The notes: generated by a model not told the origin, from the sequence alone. A stretch of 64,000 nt of DNA from Lytechinus pictus (GCF_037042905.1 NC_087252.1:27766994-27830993), one strand, 5' to 3'. Numbered from the stretch's first letter, positions 1-10,824 are shown. Program-made: numbers and translations.

Positions 1-427
1 TGTTTCAACCAGGGGCGGCGGAACGAATTTTCCTTTTTTAGGGGGGGGGGGGGGTGGGGAAAAGCCAAAATAGGTGACTTATATTCAAAACGGGCATTTG
101 GTGCAAACGGATATATTTTCACCATAAGATTATCATTTGTGTAAAGAAGTTGGGTGTTTTGCAGTATTTAAGTTGAGCAAATTAAAAAAAAATGATTTAT
201 GATTGATAAGATATATATTAAGGCTTTTTTCGTAAGCGTAGCGACCGAGCGGTTTGGAAAAAAAAATCAAATCTGAAGCTGTAAAACTCGCTTTTTGGTC
301 AATTATGGATCTAATTACTGTTAAAAGGGCATTATTGTGAGATGTTGCGAGCGAATCACGAGTTCAAACTTTTGGAAATTTCATGTAGGCCTATTAAGAC
401 ATAATACTACTAATGATAATACAATTG
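1..427. other. gene-free start of window
   Basis: No coding signal is seen. A poly-G tract lies near 41-54, in the style of the poly-G MITE ends found throughout the window, and the rest is unassigned AT-rich sequence. Confidence 0.4.
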
Positions 428-720
428 GTATTATTTACCAAGGGAAGCCACTTCAGTTCTGAAAACTGTTCTCCCAGCGGGCCCTACTATTATTATTACC
501 CCGGCTTTAGCTGGGCTGCCTAGGCGCCCAAAGGAAGGCATTTAATGAATTTCTTCATACCGGGTACCTGCGGGTACCCATTCACCTCACCTGGGTTGAG
601 TGAAGCACAATGTAGATAAATATTTCTTGCTGAAGGAAATTACGCCATGGATGGGATTTGAACCTATACGACCCTCTGTTTCATAGTCAGAAGACTAATC
701 CACTGGGCCAAAACGCCCCA
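428..720 (-). repeat. tRNA-derived SINE (family 1, copy 1)
   Basis: Read on the minus strand, the right-hand end has a tRNA-like head: a GGCCCAGTGGATTAG A-box-like motif and a GGTTCAAATCCC B-box-like motif. These are followed by CCATGGCGTAATTTCCTTC, a GGTACCCG segment and a tail around ATAATAATAGTAGGGCCC. Two other copies of the family lie near 33893-34105 (plus) and 52452-52985 (minus). The head is not a functional tRNA because the acceptor stem does not close. Confidence 0.75.
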
Positions 721-869
721 CATACATAGTAAACATTCCGAACATTTTTGTAATCATGACAAAGGGATTAACATTGTTAACACTAGGCGTAACATGTATC
801 ATCATTCGTTATTACTATTATTGCATAATATCCTGTTATCTTGTAAGAACAACATCGTTCTTGTTACCA

Positions 870-1110
870 AAATTAATTAATTTCATTTTCGGAAATACGA
901 ACCTCATTTTGTTTTCGGACTAACGAGCCTTCGGAATTACGAACCTCATTTCATTTTCGGACTAACGAACCTTAGGAATTACAAACCTCATTTCGATTTT
1001 GGACTAACGAACCTTCGGAATTACGAACCTTATTTCTTTTTCGGATTAACGAACCTCCGGAAATACGAACCTTCGGAATAACGAAGCTTCAGAATTACGA
1101 ATGTATGCGG
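870..1110. repeat. roughly 60-bp minisatellite
   Basis: About four imperfect units alternate CGGAATTACGAACCTCATTT with TTCGGACTAACGAACCTT. Units share the core ACGAACCT. No coding potential is seen. Confidence 0.7.
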
Positions 1111-1796
1111 TTTGCTTTACCCATGCATTATTACAATGTTTTGTAGGGGTCTTAGTATTATAAAAAAAAAAAAAACTGGGTGTGGGGTAAAGAAATATTT
1201 TTTTACTGGGTGTAACTTTTGAAGATTGGTCTTAGATTTGAAGTTTTTTAAATTCATTTTAAATAACCGGGTCTGGAGGAAAGAGTACATTTAAAAACTC
1301 GTGTTATTCCACAAGAATAAGAATATGATAGGGTCTTTAGGTTAGAAGATTTTTTTAATGATTAGGTCTGGAATAAAGACAACGCTCTAAACCTCTTTTA
1401 AAACAGGTTAAATGATTGTTTGGCCTTAGATTTTGATTTTCTAATATCATTACTATTAGCGTTATTTAAAAAAAGAAATAACTGGGTCTGGCTGAAAGAC
1501 TACGCTATATGTCCATTTGGCGCAAATATTCACTACTGAATGATACGCGCCGTATAAGCTAAAACAACAACAACAACGTTATCCAGCATTAATAAGATTA
1601 TGGGGTCTTTATACTGTTTTTGTTGTTAATTATAATTTTGGAATAACAGGGTTTGGAGAAAAGACTAAGCTCGATTTTCATTTTCATTCCCCTGGAATAT
1701 CAATATGGTATCTTAGTTTGCACTTATATTATAATGTTTGAAATAACCGGGTCTGGAAAAAAGACTTTGGACTTATAATTTTTGAAACAACCTGGT

Positions 1797-1963
1797 GGTT
1801 TTCATAAAGCTGTTCGTAAGATAAGAACGACTTTAAGAACGACTGGTGATCCTTTCTTTTGGTAAATGGTATACACCATAGGCGATGGTTTAGCGCGTAA
1901 GAAAGGATCACCAGTCGTTCTTAAAGTTGCTCTTAACTTACGAACAGCTTTATGAAACGGCCT
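1797..1963. mobile_element. 167-bp MITE with ~60-bp TIRs and CCTGGT duplication
   Basis: Left arm runs from GGTTTTCATAAAGCTG into AAGAACGACTGGTGATCC. The right arm is its reverse complement, ending CAGCTTTATGAAACGGCCT. CCTGGT stands on both sides (1791-1796 and 1964-1969). Removing the element plus one CCTGGT restores a normal unit of the surrounding 48-bp minisatellite, so the borders are well supported. No coding sequence is present. Confidence 0.8.
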
Positions 1964-2404
1964 CCTGGTCTGGAAAAAAAAACTTTGCACTTATATTATA
2001 ATTTTTTAATCAACCGGGTCTGGAAAAAAGACTTTGCACTTTTGTGCTATATGAACGCATTACTATAGAGTTTTAGTTTTTAGTTTTAAGTAACTGGGTC
2101 TGGAGAAAAGACTATGCTTGATTCTCAATTTACTCTTAGCGCATATATTCACAATACGCGCCGTATAAGTTAAAACAACAACAAAGACATTTATTCCACC
2201 AGTTTTAATTAACTGGGTCTGGAGAAAAGACTAAGCTCGATTCTCATTTTAATTCCACTGGAATATCATTATCGTATCTTAGTTTGGACTTATATTATAC
2301 TTTTTGAAATAACCGGGTCTGGAAAAAAGACTGGACTTATATTATATTTGTTTAAACAACCAGGTCTGGAAAAAAGACTGCACTTTTGTGCTATATGAAC
2401 GCAT

Positions 2405-3088
2405 CATATCGAATCCTATGGGACACTAACTGCGCGTGCTTTCCGCGCGTGTCTACCACTCTATGGAAATACCATTGGAAATTTCATGTTTTGTTAACAG
2501 TTTTGTCATTCCTGAAAAAAGTTCCCACTTTTATCCTTAAGTTCAATGATGTAATGCTGATGATATCATATTATTTCCATTAAATAATTGAAATTTTTGC
2601 AAAGATGTTAATTACATTCGCGTTTTGGGGTCAAAAACACCCCTTTCATATTAAAAATAGGATGAAACTCAACGTAAAATCCTACTTTATGTCACCACAA
2701 ACGATTTTCCACTCGATCCAATTTCGCTTGATGGTATCTTACAGCTTAGTTTCCATGAGTCATTGTGCAGTTTTCTCTAAGCTTTACGATGATGTAAGAA
2801 TGATGTTCATTGATCAAACTTCGCGTTCGCGTTTTAGCTTTAAATAAACATGTGTCAGACCACAAGCCAATGGCAAAAGTTGTCATATTCGGGCCGGGCG
2901 CGTACTGTACCTAATATGCATATCACCATAGACAGCGCAGTGCATGCAGTGCAGCAGGCAGGGGCCACGGCCGCCGTGCCCTAGCGTATAGCCCTAGCGC
3001 TAGCCGGGCTGCGCTTGTGCGACTGTGCGTGCACCGCTGAGCATTGGCGCGCGCAAGGGGTCCAAAAGGCGTAAAAGGACTTGATATG
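2405..3088. mobile_element. 684-bp insertion splitting a minisatellite unit
   Basis: The conserved string GAACGCAT|TACTATAGG, intact elsewhere in the array, is split here. The insert starts CATATCGAATCCT and ends in the near reverse complement AGGACTTGATATG, giving short imperfect inverted ends. The interior is non-repetitive, with a GC-rich patch at 2890-3060 (GCGCTAGCCGGG and similar). Small open frames at 2386-2583 and 2605-2847 show no recognisable motif and I do not call them genes. Confidence 0.55.
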
Positions 3089-3542
3089 TACTATAGGGTT
3101 TTAGTTTTAGTTTTAAGTAACCCCATCTGGAGAAAAGACTACGCTTGATTCTCAATTTACTCTTAGCGCAAATATTCACAATACGTGCCGTATAAGTTAC
3201 AACAACAACGAAGACATTTATTCCACCAGTTTTAATTAACTGGGTCTGGAAAGAAGACTAAGCTCGATTCTCATTTTTATTCCGATGGAATATCATTATC
3301 GTATCTTAATTTGGACTTATATTATAATTTTTGAAATAACCTGGTCTGGAAAAAAAGACTTTGGACTTATATTATAATTTTTGAAACAACCGGGTCGGGA
3401 AAAAGACTTTGGACTTATATTATAATTTTTGAAACCACCGGGTCTGGAAAAAAGACTTTGGACTTATATTATAATTTTTGAATTAACCGGGTCTGGAAAA
3501 AAGACTTTGCACATTTGTGCTATATGAACACATTACTATAGG

Positions 3543-3790
3543 ATTTTAGTTTAGAACGGATTCGCCAAAATTCCTTTCAAATTTATTACATTTGTGGGTA
3601 AAGTCATTATTACAATTGTGGGCGATCAAAAATTATTACATTTGTGGGTAAAGTGCATTATTACATTTGTGGGTGAAATTATTACATTTGTGGGTAAAGT
3701 GTTAATACATTTGTGGGCGTTATTACATTTGTGGGTAAAGTGTTATTACATTTGTGGGCGTTATCACATTTGTGGGTGCAACAAGGGTAA
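3543..3790 (+). repeat. TTACATTTGTGGG minisatellite module (copy 1)
   Basis: Begins with TTTAGAACGGATTCGCC, then about ten units of TTACATTTGTGGG separated by GTAAAGTG, GCG or TGAAA spacers. The order of spacers is conserved in the two other copies (19537-19790 minus, 20385-20595 plus), so this is a defined module, not a random simple repeat. Confidence 0.8.
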
Positions 3791-4004
3791 ACCAAATTTT
3801 TAATATGTTTGTTCATTTAGTAAGAGTTTACTGTAAATACACAGTATAGGCCCAGGTCCATGGTTACCCTCCCGAATAGGATCATTTTCATCTCTGTTTG
3901 GCTTCTGAAAATGGAATATTTAAAGCAATGTTCTATCAAACCAAAGGTAGATAATACAGAAAAATATTTCTTTAGAACACATGTATGATATAAATCTACT
4001 GTAC

Positions 4005-4210
4005 CTTCTGAAGACGAGGCAGGAAATCAAATATGGTTGGGACAGCATCCTGTCTAAGACGAATCATTTGCCCAGTCCTGTCAAAGCAACCATCTTCAAA
4101 ATGATCAGAACAGAGTACAGAGCTCTTGGAGGAATTCAATGAAGCTCGCTTCATATTGACCATCCAGTCTGTGTTACAGTACCGGTTCAGTCCAACGGAT
4201 GAATGGGAAT
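4005..4210 (-). CDS. internal exon encoding the C-terminal half of a THAP zinc finger
   Basis: The minus strand shows an acceptor (TTTGCTGCAG, AG at 4212-4211), a 206-bp open exon in which 2 leading bases precede 68 codons, and a donor (CAGAAG then GTACAG at 4004). The peptide contains a conserved Trp (NTDWMVNMKR), the Cys-x2-His pair of the THAP finger (VLCSDHFEDGCF), RLRQDAVPTIF, and then FDFLPRLQK. These match the second half of the THAP domain (C2CH zinc-dependent DNA binding), including the AVPTIF box. The first Cys pair would lie in an upstream exon at higher coordinates, which I could not find. THAP domains occur in host transcription factors and in P-element-type transposases, and the sequence does not decide between these. 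No downstream exon is identified. Confidence 0.75.
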
Positions 4211-4244
4211 CTGCAGCAAATGTAAACGCATGTCATAAAATCAA

Positions 4245-4610
4245 TTACACATAATTAAGAAAATTTGACGTGTCCAAAGGACACAGATGCCCCCGCTTAA
4301 CGCGATCAGAAATCCATTCAATATGATTGAACTTAAAATCATGCAGAAACCAATATGCATATATATAATTAACAAATTTAGACCTTTGAACCGACTTGCA
4401 TATGATGAGATGTGACCTTTGACCTGCGGACTCCGAATTTGAACTTAGCCTGTATTTTGGTGTCATCTACCTACACACCCAATTTTTTTTTAATCCATTA
4501 AACATTTTTCGAGTTATTGCGCGGAAACCAAGTGGGGGTGGGGGGGGGGGGCAGACAGGGGCAACGCTTAATTCCCCCTCCGGGCTTCGTCTGCGGGGGC
4601 ATAACAATTT
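4245..4610. repeat. satellite monomer (TTAGCCTGTATTTTGGTGTC family) with poly-G end
   Basis: Contains GAACTTAGCCTGTATTTTGG, TACCTACACACCCAATTTTT and GCGGAAACCAAGTGGGGG, followed by a poly-G tract and CCCCCTCCGGGCTTCGTCTG. The same order recurs at 7020-7900, where several monomers are tandem. Confidence 0.65.
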
Positions 4611-4626
4611 TAGGCCTACTCAGCAG

Positions 4627-5645
4627 GGGCCCGTTTCTTAACACCTTGACAAGTTAGTCATATATCTTTATCTACCAAACACAGTGTTAGTTCCAATCTT
4701 ACCCAAAAGGATTAACTAGAATCCATTGATATCGTGTACTATTGATTGAAAGTACATGAGACGTAGCATTAGTCACAAAATAGCATAATTTTCAAAAAGT
4801 AAAATTATGATAAAACTTGCAATTATTGTGATGAATTTGGAAATAGATCCTATCAAAAGAATAGCAGAGGCAAAATATGCATAAAAAATACTCAAACATG
4901 CAGATATGGGCATTAAATTGCTGAGAAAATGAAATTATCACTTATTCATTTCATGACAAAAAAAATCACATGTATGTTGACGTTGAGATGGGTATCCCCA
5001 GATATAAAATTTGTATAGTTTACGTAAGTAAACTATACAGGCTTTTTTCCTAAAATGATGATAATTATACAGCTTTTTAGGATTCCAAACACCATCAAAA
5101 TATTATCATCATGAATTGTTAAACTCTTTAGATACCGAAACACACAATTTTATAAATTCTATGCATATATTAGAGAGAGAATTTATCAAAATCTTGATAA
5201 GGGTCGGAAAGCAACGAGTACGAGTCCAATTATGGATGGCCTGAAGTGGTAGAATCTTTGTAAATTCAATTATTTTACTACTTTAAAATGAATGGTTTTG
5301 TGATTTTTTACCAACACTTGTTATAATTTCTGTGCATTACAAGTACTATTGAATGATTTATCCCACTTGTTTGCAATAAAATTCATTTTCTATGAATTAT
5401 TACGTAATATTATAATTTTCGAATTTCGAGGCTCATTTGCATGTCATAGTCTACCCACATGATATCACTACGTCATTAAGAAAGAAGTTATGACAGGTTT
5501 GGAGATGTAATAACTATTTCGTCAAGTTGTCCCCGATCTTGGCAAATAAAGAGGGATTCGTGAAACAGTTAGCGGACAAGTAGCTCACTATCTCCAATTT
5601 AGTTAAGAAGTTAAAAGACTTATGACGGTGTTGAGAAACGGGCCC
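4627..5645. mobile_element. 1.0-kb non-autonomous TIR element, TIR GGGCCCGTTTC
   Basis: The left end GGGCCCGTTTCTTAACACC matches the reverse complement of the right end (GGTGTTGAGAAACGGGCCC), with weaker similarity continuing for about 40 bp. CAG flanks both sides (4624-4626 and 5646-5648), a possible 3-bp duplication. An internal near-palindrome GTATAGTTTACGTAAG lies at about 5013-5038. No open frame of interest is present, so the element would depend on a transposase supplied elsewhere. Confidence 0.7.
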
Positions 5646-5649
5646 CAGT

Positions 5650-6470
5650 CTACACAAGCAGAACCAAACAGAATCAGTTTGCCACACTCAAATTCCAAAT
5701 TTGCGCTTGCATCAATTGTTTAGTTACATACCTTTCCCATTTATGAATACAAAACGTGCTTAGAATGACCATTTTGAGGTCAGAATGTCCACAATTTTTA
5801 GCTCGCGCTTCGCGTTCCCATTATTGAAATATGCACCGTCTTCATGGGTAGTCGGTCCTTAACAGGTCCCTTTTCGATCATGCTAGAACACTTGTTAAAC
5901 AATTCTCTTCGTGCTTGGCATTCTCAGTAATTATCTAGTTACATATGCATCTTGTTCAGGATCACAAACAGTGCCCAGAATGTTAAATTTTACATATATG
6001 AAAGTTCTAAAAAAGTAGGGGAAAAAATATTCGCTTGCGCTTCGCGCTCACAATTTTTATATAAGGCCTATGAGATTATTTCATATTGATGTTGTTTTAT
6101 AAGAATAAAGCTACGAAATGACTGATCGGGGAAAATATAGGTGAAGATAATTTTGTGCCCCTTCCCCTATTGGCAAAAGGCTGATCCACCAATGTGACAC
6201 ATACACACAAAGATAAAAAAATGGTGCCCCCCCTGAAAAAGCAAGGACACCCCGTTTCCCCCCCCCCCGAGAAAAAATTCTAGCTACGCCACTGGACTGA
6301 TTCCTTCATCCCCAAACCATTTATATAAGACAAGCTCATTTCTATCCAGGATGTAAATCAATTCTAGAAAGAGCATCAATCTGGAAGTCTTGCCTCTGGC
6401 AGGGCGTAGTAGGACACTATAGGTGTTAGTTTTAATAGGCCTAACGTTATTCCAATACCAACATGATAAA
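5650..6470. other. gene-free stretch with degenerate repeats
   Basis: Carries GCTTCGCGTT/GCTTCGCGCTC fragments of the dispersed GCGAGCG repeat at 5805-5815 and 6035-6050. A MITE remnant ending in poly-C and TAGCTACGCCACTGG lies at 6190-6297. No gene is seen. Confidence 0.5.
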
Positions 6471-7019
6471 GGGATGCTCCAGGCTGAAGATATTCATAAT
6501 TGACCATATCTCAAGAAATAGAGTAAAATTCACAAAGCAAAATGCTGGAAATTTGATCAAAATCGGATAATAACAAAGTTGTTGAATTGAAAATATTTGC
6601 ATTATTCCTGTAAAACAGTTTTAGGCATGCATGAATATTCAGTGGGCAAAATGATGATGTCATACCCTCACTTGTTCTTTTGTATTTTGTATGAAATTAG
6701 GTTTATTCAAAAATTTCCTACAAGTCAAAATTGGATTGACAACATTTACACTAACTTATTTAATTATAATGGCGACATGTCATTTACACATATGACAAAA
6801 TGAAGCAATTACAATTTCGTGTACAATAATAACTGTCAAGGAAAAGGAAAGTGGGGATGTGAAATCATCAGCCCACCTAATGAATATTCATGATGACAAT
6901 TGTGACATAGACCTAGGGCTAGGCCACTCAAGGGTTCGGTACATGCCGCCGTGCACAAGAAAATCAAGGCACAAAGCATGCAACTCTCTTTATGAGCTGA
7001 TCTCGCATATAGCCGTTAG

Positions 7020-7905
7020 CTTTGACCGACTCCTAATTCGATCTTAGCCTGTATTTTGGTGTCATCTATCTAAACACCCAATTTTTTTAAAAATCTGTTG
7101 AATATTTATAAGTTATTATGAGGAAACCAACTCGCATATTTAATGACCCTGTGTAGTGGTCCACCTGCATTCCCCCAACCAGTTATCGGGAGGAGAGACC
7201 TGCGGGTCACAGTTCTGTGTGCGCGCCCTTGTAGGCGACCAAGATTGGCTGGCACCTCCAATATGCCTTTGAATGTCTTTGACAGATATGGCGCTATACA
7301 AATGCTGTGCATCATCATCATCATCATCTTCCTACACACCCAATTTTTAAAAAAAATCTGTTGAATATGATAAGATATCATGAGGAAACCAACTCGCATA
7401 TTTAATGAGCTGTGATCTTTGACCTGCATACTCCGAATTCGAACTTAGCCTGTATTGGTATATCTACCTTCACTCTCAAATTTGTTTCAATATGTAGAAT
7501 ATTTCATAAGCTATCATGCAGAAACTAAATTGCATATTTAATGAGCCGTGACCTTTGACCTGCCGACTCCGAATTCGAACTTAGCCTGTATTTTGGTGTC
7601 ATCTACCTACACACCCCAATTTTTATAAATCTGTTGAATATTTCATAAGTCATCATGCGGAAACCAACTCGGACGTTTCATGAGCTGTGACCTTGGACCT
7701 GCAGACTCCAAATTCAAACTTAGCCTGTATTATGGTGTCATGTACCTACACACCAACATTTTTTTTAATCAATCAAATATATTTCGATTTATTTCGCGGA
7801 AACCAAGTGGGGGGGGGGGGGGGGGAGCGGGAGAATCAACGGACACTAACGCTAATGCCCCCTCCGGACTTTGTCTGGGGGGGGGGGGCATAATTACCGA
7901 GGAGC
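7020..7905. repeat. tandem ~150-bp satellite with SINE-like insert
   Basis: Monomers at about 7020, 7330, 7440, 7560 and 7690 share TTAGCCTGTATTTTGGTGTC, CTACCTACACACCCAATTTT, CATGCGGAAACCAACTCG and GACCTTTGACCTGC. One monomer is split at 7143-7320 by a segment ending GATATGGCGCTATACAAATG plus (ATC)n, a typical SINE tail. The last monomer ends in two poly-G tracts around CCCCCTCCGGACTTTGTCTG. Confidence 0.65.
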
Positions 7906-8519
7906 TGCATTTGAAGCGAGCCTGAATCAAGGCTGTGAAATTTATTAGCGCCACCATCAGGCTTCCTTTTATTTCCATAAAAAGAAGAGACACGCGAAGT
8001 CACTTTCCAGTCCAAGCTCCAAAGTAATCAAATTTCCTTTTTTTTTAATATGATTTTGATTTAATTAAAAATATACTATTGTATTATGGCTACTCACCGC
8101 AAAGCGCCCCGGTGAGTAGCGAGGAGTTTCAGCAAATATCAATTCTGTATTGTAATGAAGCGATGTTTGCCAACTTCACAGAAATCCAGGGCCAAATGCA
8201 GTTCGGTGTACTAGTAATGAGTGGGGCCAGGCCGGCCAAGGCTACCACAACTATACTAGTACAGCAGGCGATAGTTCGTGTAGGCTCCACTACACTTCAC
8301 TACTGCTACCCTCTGCTTCACCTATAGTGGAATGTCTAATGGCAGGCTATTTACGAACCATCGCTTGAGTTTTATAGGCCTAGTCACTCAAGGGTTCATT
8401 ACATGCCGCCGCGCACAGAAAAATCAAGCAATAGAAGTTGTGTGTTGTGGACACCAGAAGTGGGATCGCAGCACGTGTGACCCACTAGTTAGAAATCCAT
8501 TGCAAAACGTGGTAGATGG

Positions 8520-8553
8520 TGCGAGGTTAGTATAATAATACTACTAACCTCGC
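8520..8553. repeat. short hairpin
   Basis: GCGAGGTTAGTA pairs with TACTAACCTCGC around a short AT loop. Function is unknown. Confidence 0.5.
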
Positions 8554-8745
8554 AATACGTGTGGGTTGAGTAGCCTAGCTAGAGATACATGTAGTAGAGT
8601 TTCATACGGCCAGGCAAAGCCCAAACTGTTCAATAACTTTGTTGTCATCCGATTTCGATGAAATTTTCAGCATTTTGCTCTGTATGAATTTTACATTACT
8701 TATTAAGATCAAGGTATATCTTCAGCCTGTATAATTCATAACCAT

Positions 8746-9120
8746 TATACTTTTTAGGTGTGCAGAAAAGACCAATCCCCCCCCCCCCCATGGTCTGCTG
8801 ACTACAGTACATAAACTTGAATACACGGGACTATTGTTACACAGCTTTTTGCAAATGCAAGTTTGGTAACGACTTTAAACTAATTCCCATTTTTTTCAAC
8901 GTAATTTTGAAGTCGAAAACATAGCTGAACTTACGAATGCAATGTCCGTCCACATCCTACCGATTAGAGCAGTTGTATGCAGCTGATGTAGGCATGAATA
9001 ACGTGAAATCTAAGCTAATAAGTTCACCAACGTGCCAACCTGTGACCGGCCCGGAGCGAAAACAGCTTGAGCAAGGTGCAGCCAATCAGCGACCTTCTTA
9101 TATCCCCTACCAGAGAGAGG
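8746..9120. other. no gene seen
   Basis: Contains a poly-C tract at 8788-8800 and non-repetitive sequence. The two overlapping small open frames at 8937-9275 lie on opposite strands and show no recognisable motif. Confidence 0.4.
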
Positions 9121-9124
9121 AGAC

Positions 9125-9830
9125 GATTTTTTTTTGTGTTTTGACACAAAATCATTTCGTCGACGGAATAGATTTTCGCATCGCAACAAAATAAATTTCG
9201 TGGACGCAATTTTATTTCGTCTCGACGAAATTGATTATATGTGTGACACAAAATAAATTTCGTAAACGAAATCACACTGCATCATGACGAAATGATTTTC
9301 GTTTGAGTGAAACAAATTTTTCGATCAGAATTTTCCATTTAACACTTGGGGCGCCATTTCGTTAGATCGAAATTCATTTCGTATGTACGAAATAAATTTT
9401 GTGGACGCAATTACATTTCGTCTCGACGAAAATTGATTTTGTGTGACAAAAAATAATTTCGTATACGAAATAAAACTGCGTCATGACGAAATGATTTTCA
9501 TATGAACAAAAACACATTTTGTGTACGGAATGGCGTGAATTGGACGGAATTTACCATCGGACATTTGGTGCGCCATTTCGTTTGATCAAAATTCATTTCG
9601 TATGGCACGCCAAATAAACTTTGTGGACGCAATTACATTTCGTCTAGACAAAATTGATTTCGTGCATTTCGTCTAGACGAAATTGATTTTGTGTGACAAA
9701 AAATAAATTTTGTATACGAAATGAAAAAGCGTCATGACGAAATGATTTTCGTCTGAATAAAAACATATTTTGTGTACGGAATGCCGTGATTTGGACGGAA
9801 AATACTGGCGGACACTTGGCGCCCCATAAT
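9125..9830. repeat. two-unit array of ATTTCGT..ACGAAAT palindromes
   Basis: Many short self-complementary words (TTTCGTCTCGACGAAA, TTTCGTATACGAAAT, TTTCGTCTAGACGAAA) recur with ATGACGAAATGATTTTCGT. The block 9130-9470 is repeated with divergence at 9370-9830. No open frame is seen. It is a palindrome-rich satellite of unknown role. Confidence 0.7.
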
Positions 9831-9849
9831 TACGGAGCCTTTAAAATGC

Positions 9850-10015
9850 CATCGAATTAACGACATGGCGAGATACTTTATCTTGCCATGTCGACTTATA
9901 AACAGTTAAATGTCAACATGGCGAGATACTTTATCTTGCCATGTCGACTTATAAAAAGTTATATGTCAACATAGCGAGATATTAATCTTGCAAGTCGACT
10001 TATAAAAGGCGCGGA
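9850..10015. repeat. three ~60-bp palindromic satellite units
   Basis: Units of CATGGCGAGATACTTTATCT, continuing to TGCCATGTCGACTTATAAA, repeat three times. The third is shortened. Each unit contains an imperfect inverted repeat (CATGGCGAGATA / TATCTTGCCATG). Confidence 0.75.
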
Positions 10016-10281
10016 CCTAGGGAGGGGGGGGGGGGGCTGAAGATGCGCGCGCCCCTGTAGAATTTCAAGAATGGAAATAAAATTAAAACGGACAGCCTTT
10101 TTATCTTTTTTGCCGGTTCTTCATTCTTCAATTCTTTTATTTCATTTCCATTCAAAAAACATAATACAAAGTAATATAAAGTAATACAAATCAAGTACAA
10201 TTTTACAGAAGGGCATTCTTACTTCGTAAAAAAAAAAAAAAACAGAAAAAACAGTATAATATAGAGCATAAATGGAAATGA

Positions 10282-10327
10282 GGGGGATCCACTAAAAAGC
10301 AAAGCTTGTAAAGTGTGGATCCCCCTT
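10282..10327. mobile_element. 46-bp minimal inverted-repeat insertion with 8-bp duplication
   Basis: GGAAATGA flanks both sides (10274-10281 and 10328-10335). The insert starts GGGGGATCCAC and ends GTGTGGATCCCCCTT. An 8-bp duplication is typical of hAT transposons, which suggests a residual hAT MITE or footprint. I assign no family with certainty. Confidence 0.6.
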
Positions 10328-10689
10328 GGAAATGAAAAAAGTATAGTAGACTTATTCTGATATGCGTACATAATTATTAACTTCTTCTGGAGAACATGCT
10401 TTTTTTGCTTTTGCTTTTCCGCTTAGTTCAAGACGTAACTTCAATTCACAAAAATAACCTGTGCTTCGATACCGTGTGGTGCAACATAGCATCGTGCGCA
10501 CGCACCTTGTCTGGCTATGACCAAAGACACTACTACTGCAAGCAAGGGGTGCGAATTCGCTAAACTTAGGCGCAAGAGTTTGAGAGCGGCTGAGCCAAGG
10601 CGAAAGTACTCTGCTAATCAAGTTTGTTTTCAAGCTTGACCGGAGTTTCAGCTAACTGGCATCACAAGTAGCTGAATTAATTATGAAGA

Positions 10690-10760
10690 GGAACAGTGGC
10701 GTAACTACGGGGGGGGGGGGGGGGGGCGAGGGAAAGGAAAAAATTGGGAGAAAGAAAAAG
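10690..10760. mobile_element. poly-G MITE end (GTGGCGTAACTACGGGGG)
   Basis: CAGTGGCGTAACTACGGGGG followed by a long G tract. Related ends, or their reverse complement CGTAGTTACGCCACTG, occur near 6285, 33529, 35255 and 38315. No second end was located here. Confidence 0.5.
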
Positions 10761-10824
10761 AAACGTAGTGGTGTAAGAAGAGAAATGATTGTATATTATC
10801 TTATATAATGTTATGTTATATATA

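Larger units (their letters stand above)
1180..3545. repeat. roughly 48-bp minisatellite with CCGGGTCTGGAAAAAAGAC core
   Basis: Repeated units read CCGGGTCTGGAAAAAAGAC followed by an AT-rich TTTGGACTTATATTATAA segment. Early units (1180-1800) are degenerate and the units at 3330-3500 are nearly identical. A higher-order unit of roughly 1 kb exists, because 2050-2400 and 3085-3545 share order and sequence. The array is interrupted by two discrete insertions (1797-1963 and 2405-3088). The same unit reappears in inverted orientation at 19800-20300. Confidence 0.8.
6470..8745. mobile_element. possible 2.3-kb TIR element with satellites inside
   Basis: 6475-6600 (GGCTGAAGATATTCATAATT, then AGCAAAATGCTGGAAATTTG) is matched in reverse complement by 8630-8740 (AAATTTTCAGCATTTTGCTC, then ATATCTTCAGCCTG). 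Inside, CCACTCAAGGGTTC..ACATGCCGCCG appears twice as direct repeats (about 6920 and 8380). The ends are diverged, so the element is old. Its integrity as one insertion is an inference. Confidence 0.4.

Noticed and set aside
3594..3803. 69-residue open frame and its relatives at 19.5 and 20.5 kb
   Set aside because: They translate the TTACATTTGTGGG minisatellite (HLWV repeats).
7106..7429. 107-residue open frame
   Set aside because: Spans satellite monomers and a SINE-like insert, with a Met run from (ATC)n.
10352..10633. 93-residue minus-strand open frame
   Set aside because: Starts at TTG, shows no recognisable domain, and no splice partners are evident. Possible but unsupported.
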